Assembly: GCA_945890485.1 (NCBI GenBank)
Contig: CAMDCN010000030.1
Span: forward strand, 1-36,767
Origin: Candidatus Sulfopaludibacter sp. SbA3
GTDB lineage: Bacteria > Acidobacteriota > Terriglobia > Bryobacterales > Bryobacteraceae
DNA: 36,767 nt
Reading direction: 5' to 3'
This document shows, one piece after another, positions 32,904 to 36,767 of this stretch; the first letter of the stretch is position 1, and every line of letters begins with the position of its first letter. Position numbers and translations under genes: made by a program. Under the pieces are notes generated by a model that saw only the letters and a list, made by a program, of their open reading frames with translations, did no database searches and was not told the DNA's origin.

Positions 32904-34211
32904 TTACAGGGTCCAGGGCTTCCGGTAGGGGCGAGAGAGCATGCTGTTGGCGGTTTCGTCGTTCGCAAAGCGTTCAGCGGCGGGATCCCATTGGAGGTTC
33001 CGGCCTAGGCGAAGGCAGATGTTGCCGAGGTGGGCAATTGCGATGGAGCGGTGCGCCTGTTCGATGGGGGCGATGGGTTGCTGGCGGGAGAGGACGCAGT
33101 CGATGAAGTTGCGAGCGTGGTGGGGGCTGCGAGGCAGGCGTACCTCGTTGGGGCCCGGTGAATAGTCGAGGAGGCCGAGAGGACTGGCCTCGATGGCGCC
33201 GCGGTTGACCCAGACCCAGCCGTCAGCGCCCTGGAAGGTAACTCCTTGGCGGACGCGGCTGGAGCAGATGAGCTTGACGCCGGAGGCGTAAATGGCTTCA
33301 AAGTGGAAGTCGGTGGCGGTGTTCCAGAGCTTCTCTTTGGCCCAGGTGGCTTGGCCATTGCGGATGGCGACGGGGCCAGTCAGTTCCGTGCCCATGCCCC
33401 ATTGGGCAATGTCGGGATGGTGGCCGCCCCAGTCGGTGATCTGGCCGCCGGAGTAATCGAGAATCCAGCGAAAGTTCACATGGCAGCGGCCAGGAGCGTA
33501 CGGAGCATCGGGAGCGGGACCGAGCCACATGTCGTAGTTGAAACCGGCGGGGACTGGTTCGGGATCCTGCCGGTGGCCGGTGAGGCCGAAGTCGGGTGTG
33601 CCGCCGGGGAGGCCGCAGACGACCGTGTGGAGTTTCCCGAGGCGGCCGTTGCGGACGAGTTCACAGGCTTGACGGAAGCGAGGGTCGGAGCGCTGTTGGG
33701 AACCAGTTTGGAAGATTCGCTGGTTGTCGTTGACGGCGTTGACCATGGCGCGACCTTCGGCGATGGTGAGGGCCAATGGTTTTTCGCCATAGATATCTTT
33801 GCCGGCGCGTGCCGCGGCGATGGTAGCGATGGCGTGCCAGTGGTCGGGGAGAGCGAGGAGGACGGCGTCGATATCGGGGCGGCGGAGGAGGTCGCGGAAG
33901 TCTTCATAGATGGCGCAACCCTTGTAGACGCCGGATTGGCGAGCGCGGCCGTAGTGCCATTCGACGAGGTCACGAGCTGGCTCTCGGCCGGCGATGCCGC
34001 CATTCCAGTAGCCGGGGGATTGCCGATTGACGTCGCAGACGGCGACGATCTGCACCCGTTCATCGGTGAGGAAGAGCTTGAGGTCGTTGAGCCCTTGGTT
34101 GCCGCAACCGATGACGCCCAGGGTGACGCGACGGCTAGGGGGCGGCGTGGTTTGGAGACCGAAGGTGGCAGCTGGAATGAGCGTGGACGAGAGGAATTCG
34201 CGGCGGCGCAT
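32904..34211 (-). CDS. Tat-exported Gfo/Idh/MocA-family oxidoreductase
   Basis: A 435-aa protein from ATG 34211 (MRRREFLSSTLIPAATFGLQ, twin-arginine signal); an in-frame ATG at 34223 would add four residues. Residues about 28-150 are a Rossmann NAD(P) fold with GVIGCGNQG (residues 33-40) and the family motif GKDIYGEKPLAL. The C-terminal half is the Gfo/Idh/MocA alpha/beta domain with RWILDYSGGQITDWGGHHPDIAQWG and RSPHHARNFIDCVLS. The family oxidises or rearranges sugars and inositols, often with tightly bound cofactor; exported members such as glucose-fructose oxidoreductase are known. It lies 25 bp after the SCO-cytochrome gene, and 38 bp before the phosphodiesterase. Confidence 0.9.
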   Translation of the reverse strand: MRRREFLSSTLIPAATFGLQTTPPPSRRVTLGVIGCGNQGLNDLKLFLTDERVQIVAVCDVNRQSPGYWNGGIAGREPARDLVEWHYGRARQSGVYKGCAIYEDFRDLLRRPDIDAVLLALPDHWHAIATIAAARAGKDIYGEKPLALTIAEGRAMVNAVNDNQRIFQTGSQQRSDPRFRQACELVRNGRLGKLHTVVCGLPGGTPDFGLTGHRQDPEPVPAGFNYDMWLGPAPDAPYAPGRCHVNFRWILDYSGGQITDWGGHHPDIAQWGMGTELTGPVAIRNGQATWAKEKLWNTATDFHFEAIYASGVKLICSSRVRQGVTFQGADGWVWVNRGAIEASPLGLLDYSPGPNEVRLPRSPHHARNFIDCVLSRQQPIAPIEQAHRSIAIAHLGNICLRLGRNLQWDPAAERFANDETANSMLSRPYRKPWTL

Positions 34212-34236
34212 ACGGGGGATCATCGCACACAGCGCG

Positions 34237-35133
34237 CTACGGCTGGGTGGTGAGGAACTGCCACAAGGTGTGGCACGTGCGAGGGTCGAGTTGGTAGCGG
34301 GGCATGACGGAAGAAAACTGGACGCCTGCGGGGTCGCGGCCTGATTGGAGAGATTGGCAGAAGGTGGTTTCGGTGTAGGCGGAGGAGGGGCCACCTCGAC
34401 GAGGTTGGGCGATGAGAAGGTGTTCCGGGAGAAGTCCTGGCACTTTCAGTTCGCCTTCGGTGCGTCCGGCGCGATCCTGCCCATGGCAGTTTGCGCATCT
34501 TGCGGCGAAAGGCTCCAGGGGTTCGCCGTCGATGGTGGCATGGAGATCGGATTTGGAACCGTAGATGTGGGCGCCGGGATGGGTGGGTGTTACCGGTTGC
34601 TCGCGAAGTGCGGTGACCACTTGAGCCGCGGAAGGGAGTGCGGTGGTGCGGGCAACATAGCGGCCGGCCGAGTCAGCCAGGAAGATTTGGAGGCTGTGGG
34701 CGACGGCGGGGCCGGGCGGGATGCCCAGAGTACGGAGGAGCTTGTTGAGGTCGCCTGGACTGAATCGAAGAGCTGTCCAGCGAGGGGTGTGGTGAAAGGT
34801 CGCGAGCCAGGCGGAGAGGCGGGTTGGGGTATCGCGAGCGGGATCGACGGTGATGGTGAGGAGCTGCGGTTGCTGTTCCGATGGCGGCAGTGCTTTCTCG
34901 ACGCGTTTGAAGAGGCTGCCGAGGAGGGGGCAGGTGGTGGGGCAGTCGGTGAAGATGAATTGGATGGCGGTGCGTCGCTCGCGGAGGAGTTCACGGAGAG
35001 AGACCTCGTGGCCGCGGTGGTCGAGTCCGATGAGGTCTGGCAATGGTACAGGTTTCACCGCGCCAAACCCATGGTCAGACTGGGCTGTGAGGTAGGACGC
35101 GGTCAGCAAGAACAGTACGGCGTGGCGAAGCAT
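34237..35133 (-). CDS. SCO1/SenC-like thioredoxin-fold protein fused to a C-terminal cytochrome c
   Basis: A 298-aa exported protein. Signal peptide 1-18. The SCO domain (about 28-185) has the copper/redox motif FTDCPTTCPL (Cys64 and Cys68, CxxxC), LLTITVDPARDTPTRLSAW and the conserved His146 (VAHSLQIFL). The cytochrome c domain (about 187-298) has a single haem motif CANCHG (Cys213, Cys216, His217) and the probable axial Met277 in FSSVMPRYQL. SCO proteins deliver copper to the CuA site of cytochrome oxidase or act as thiol oxidoreductases; a fused haem domain could receive or pass electrons. The start MLRHAVLFLLTASYLTAQ is the first ATG of the frame. It is 15 bp after the Ig/LamG gene. Confidence 0.92.
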   Translation of the reverse strand: MLRHAVLFLLTASYLTAQSDHGFGAVKPVPLPDLIGLDHRGHEVSLRELLRERRTAIQFIFTDCPTTCPLLGSLFKRVEKALPPSEQQPQLLTITVDPARDTPTRLSAWLATFHHTPRWTALRFSPGDLNKLLRTLGIPPGPAVAHSLQIFLADSAGRYVARTTALPSAAQVVTALREQPVTPTHPGAHIYGSKSDLHATIDGEPLEPFAARCANCHGQDRAGRTEGELKVPGLLPEHLLIAQPRRGGPSSAYTETTFCQSLQSGRDPAGVQFSSVMPRYQLDPRTCHTLWQFLTTQP

Positions 35134-35148
35134 TGTTTTCCGAGGTCG

Positions 35149-36767
35149 TTACCGGGCGTTGAAGAGGGATTGGGCCTCAGCGGCGGACAGAGCGGTCGGG
35201 AAGATTTTGACATCGTCGAGTTTGGCGTTGTTGCCGTCGTGTCTGGTGCCGCCGTAGATGGAGTAGCCGAGGGCGAGGGGTCTTGTGTTGGCGAAGGTCG
35301 TGAAGGGGATAGGGACTTCGCTTTCCCGAACCCCGTCGACATAGAGGCGGAGGAGTTTGGTGTTGGCGTCGTGCACGGCGACTAGGTGGTACCAGCGGTC
35401 AGGTACAGGGATGGTGGAGGATTGGGCGATGGCCTCTGGCGCGCTGGTGGAGTCTGCGCCGTAGACATCGAGGGCGAAGCCGCCATGGAGCCATCCGGCG
35501 AGCTGGAGGTAGAAGTTGGAGACTTGGGCGCCGGGAAGGCTGACGAAGGTTTGGGTGCCCGCGGTGGTGGCGAGGTTGACCCAGAGTGAGATGGAGTAGC
35601 TCTTGGTTGGATCGAGAGCGGACCGTTGGGAGTTGCCGGCGCCGTTGTTGGGATCGAACTGGAGGGCTTGGCCGATGGTTCCGGGGACTAGGGTGAATCC
35701 GCCGGAGAGGGCGACGGGATTGTTATTGGTGGTGGAATCCGGGGAGGTGGCACCGGTGAGAACGTCGAAGGGCCAATGGGCCGTGGGGGTGGGGCCGCTG
35801 GAGGCGGGAGGATTAATAGTTAAAGTGAGTGGTGCGGAGGTAGTCGTTAAGCCATTGATCGCGATCGCTTTGGCGGTGACGGTGAAGGAACCGGCGGGGA
35901 CGTTGGTCCAGGTGTAGGTGTAGGGTGCGGTTGTGTCGGTGGAAAGGAGGGTGGCTCCGTTATAGAACTCGACCTGGGTGAGGGTTCCGGTGGTGGTCGC
36001 GGAGAGGGCGACGCTGGCTGGGGCGGCCAGGGGTGTCGTGGGAGCTGTGAGGGTGATGGTTGGGGCGGTGGGAGCTGTGCCGACGGTGACCGTGGCCGGG
36101 GTGGATGTGGCGGTGAGTCCGTTGGTGGCGATCGCTTTGGCGGTGACGGTGTAGGACCCGGCGGGGACGTTGGTCCAGATGTAGGTATAGGGTGCGGCTG
36201 TGTCGGTGGAGAGAAGGGTGGTTCCGTTGTAGAACTCAACCTGGGTGAGGGCACCGGTGGTGGTCGCCGAGAGGGTGATGCTGGCGGGGGCGGCCAAAGG
36301 AGTTGTGGGTGCGGTGAGGGCGATGGTGGGTGCTGAGCCGACGGTGACAGTGGCCGGGGTGGAGGTAGCCGTGAGTCCGTTGGCGGCGATCGCTTTTGCT
36401 GTGACGGTGTAGGAGCCGGCGGGGACGTTGGTCCAGGTGTAGGCGTAGGGTGCGGCTGTGTCGGTGGAGAGAAGGGTGGTTCCGTTGTAGAACTCAACCT
36501 GGGTGAGGGTACCGGTGGTGGTCGCCGAGAGGGTGATGCTGGCGGGGGCGGCCAAAGGAGTTGTGGGTGCGGTGAGGGCGATGGTGGGTGCTGAGCCGAC
36601 GGTGACGGTTGCCGTGGCGGAGGTGGCGGTGAGTCCGTTGGTGGCAATCGCTTTGGCGGTGATGGTGTAGGATCCGGCGGGGACGTTGGCCCAGGTGACG
36701 GCGTAGGGTGCGGCTGTGTCGGTGGAGAGAAGGGTGGTTCCGTTGTAGAACTCGACCTGGGAGATGG
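35149..36767 (-). CDS. Surface protein with tandem bacterial Ig-like domains and a C-terminal LamG domain (N-terminus beyond window)
   Basis: The frame is open to the window edge on its N-terminal side; at least 539 residues are visible. The visible part has four Ig-like repeats (one cut) of 86 residues, each with TQVEFYNGTTLLSTDTAAPY, TWTNVPAGSYTVTAKAIA and a TVTVG-x-APTI linker, the Big_7-type bacterial Ig pattern. A concanavalin-like LamG domain follows (about the last 215 residues: HWPFDVLTGATSPDSTTNN, SYSISLWVNLATTAGTQTF, RWYHLVAVHDANTKLLRLYVDG, KLDDVKIFPTALSAAEAQSLF), which commonly binds carbohydrate. The ATG at 36555 is only an internal methionine. It opens the minus-strand run that continues with the SCO-cytochrome gene 15 bp downstream. 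Function: cell-surface adhesion or polysaccharide binding (inferred). Confidence 0.87.
   Translation of the reverse strand, partial: ISQVEFYNGTTLLSTDTAAPYAVTWANVPAGSYTITAKAIATNGLTATSATATVTVGSAPTIALTAPTTPLAAPASITLSATTTGTLTQVEFYNGTTLLSTDTAAPYAYTWTNVPAGSYTVTAKAIAANGLTATSTPATVTVGSAPTIALTAPTTPLAAPASITLSATTTGALTQVEFYNGTTLLSTDTAAPYTYIWTNVPAGSYTVTAKAIATNGLTATSTPATVTVGTAPTAPTITLTAPTTPLAAPASVALSATTTGTLTQVEFYNGATLLSTDTTAPYTYTWTNVPAGSFTVTAKAIAINGLTTTSAPLTLTINPPASSGPTPTAHWPFDVLTGATSPDSTTNNNPVALSGGFTLVPGTIGQALQFDPNNGAGNSQRSALDPTKSYSISLWVNLATTAGTQTFVSLPGAQVSNFYLQLAGWLHGGFALDVYGADSTSAPEAIAQSSTIPVPDRWYHLVAVHDANTKLLRLYVDGVRESEVPIPFTTFANTRPLALGYSIYGGTRHDGNNAKLDDVKIFPTALSAAEAQSLFNAR
35825..36767 (-). repeat. Tandem 258-bp coding repeats (Ig-like domains), cut by window end
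   Basis: Repeats with unit 258 bp: the FYNG segment lies near 35965, 36232, 36490 and 36748. The last three intervals are 258 bp and highly alike in DNA; the first interval is 267 bp because of a 9-bp insertion (three residues, PTA). More copies probably exist beyond the window. Confidence 0.85.

Overview
The window is a high-GC bacterial chromosome segment with no rRNA, tRNA or CRISPR. The gene families point to Acidobacteriota, most likely a Bryobacterales/Solibacter-type organism: an Oar-like TonB receptor with an N-terminal carboxypeptidase-regulatory domain, BACON-repeat and DNRLRE/collagen-like secreted proteins, Tat-exported Gfo/Idh and sulfatase proteins, and repeated use of secreted propeller and Ig/LamG proteins. 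This assignment is by family content only.

Layout. 1-725: 3' part of an IS701-family element. 893-5127: an exported DUF1989 protein, a rho-independent terminator and an intact 1110-aa TonB receptor. 5134-6596: a complete second IS701-type element in the same orientation, with recognisable terminal inverted repeats. 6672-8169: a small secreted protein, then a chimeric relic in which the 5' end of an outer-membrane porin gene is joined in frame, through a stop codon, to the 3' part of a chemotaxis-receptor gene. 8254-11341: VOC protein, PQQ-like propeller protein, HEAT-repeat protein, SnoaL-like protein. 11369-13725: a second TonB receptor broken by three frameshifts. 14197-16362: a SulP anion transporter without STAS domain, followed 3 bp later by a universal stress protein. 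16369-22344: a 1991-aa secreted subtilase with PKD domain, twelve BACON repeats and a duplicated two-cysteine C-terminal module. 22491-28825: DHH phosphoesterase, exported nitrilase-type hydrolase, small lipoprotein, Na+/H+ antiporter, a second universal stress protein with a small membrane protein, a secreted hypothetical and a second VOC protein. 28876-30468: a DNRLRE/collagen-like/propeller surface protein. 30477-36767 (minus strand): Ig/LamG protein (cut by the window end), SCO-cytochrome c fusion, Gfo/Idh/MocA, glycerophosphodiesterase and sulfatase, closely spaced and nearly all with export signals.

How it fits together. Most products act outside the cytoplasm: nutrient receptors, proteases, sulfatase, phosphodiesterase, nitrilase and adhesive repeat proteins, which suits a soil polymer scavenger. 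Two ion transporters each sit beside a universal stress protein gene, suggesting ion or pH homeostasis linked to USP control. I see no defence system and no clearly new multi-gene machine. The most unusual items are the porin/chemoreceptor chimera, the BACON array with its duplicated Cys-pair tail, the STAS-less SulP-USP pair, the SCO-cytochrome c fusion and the exported DUF1989 and nitrilase proteins.
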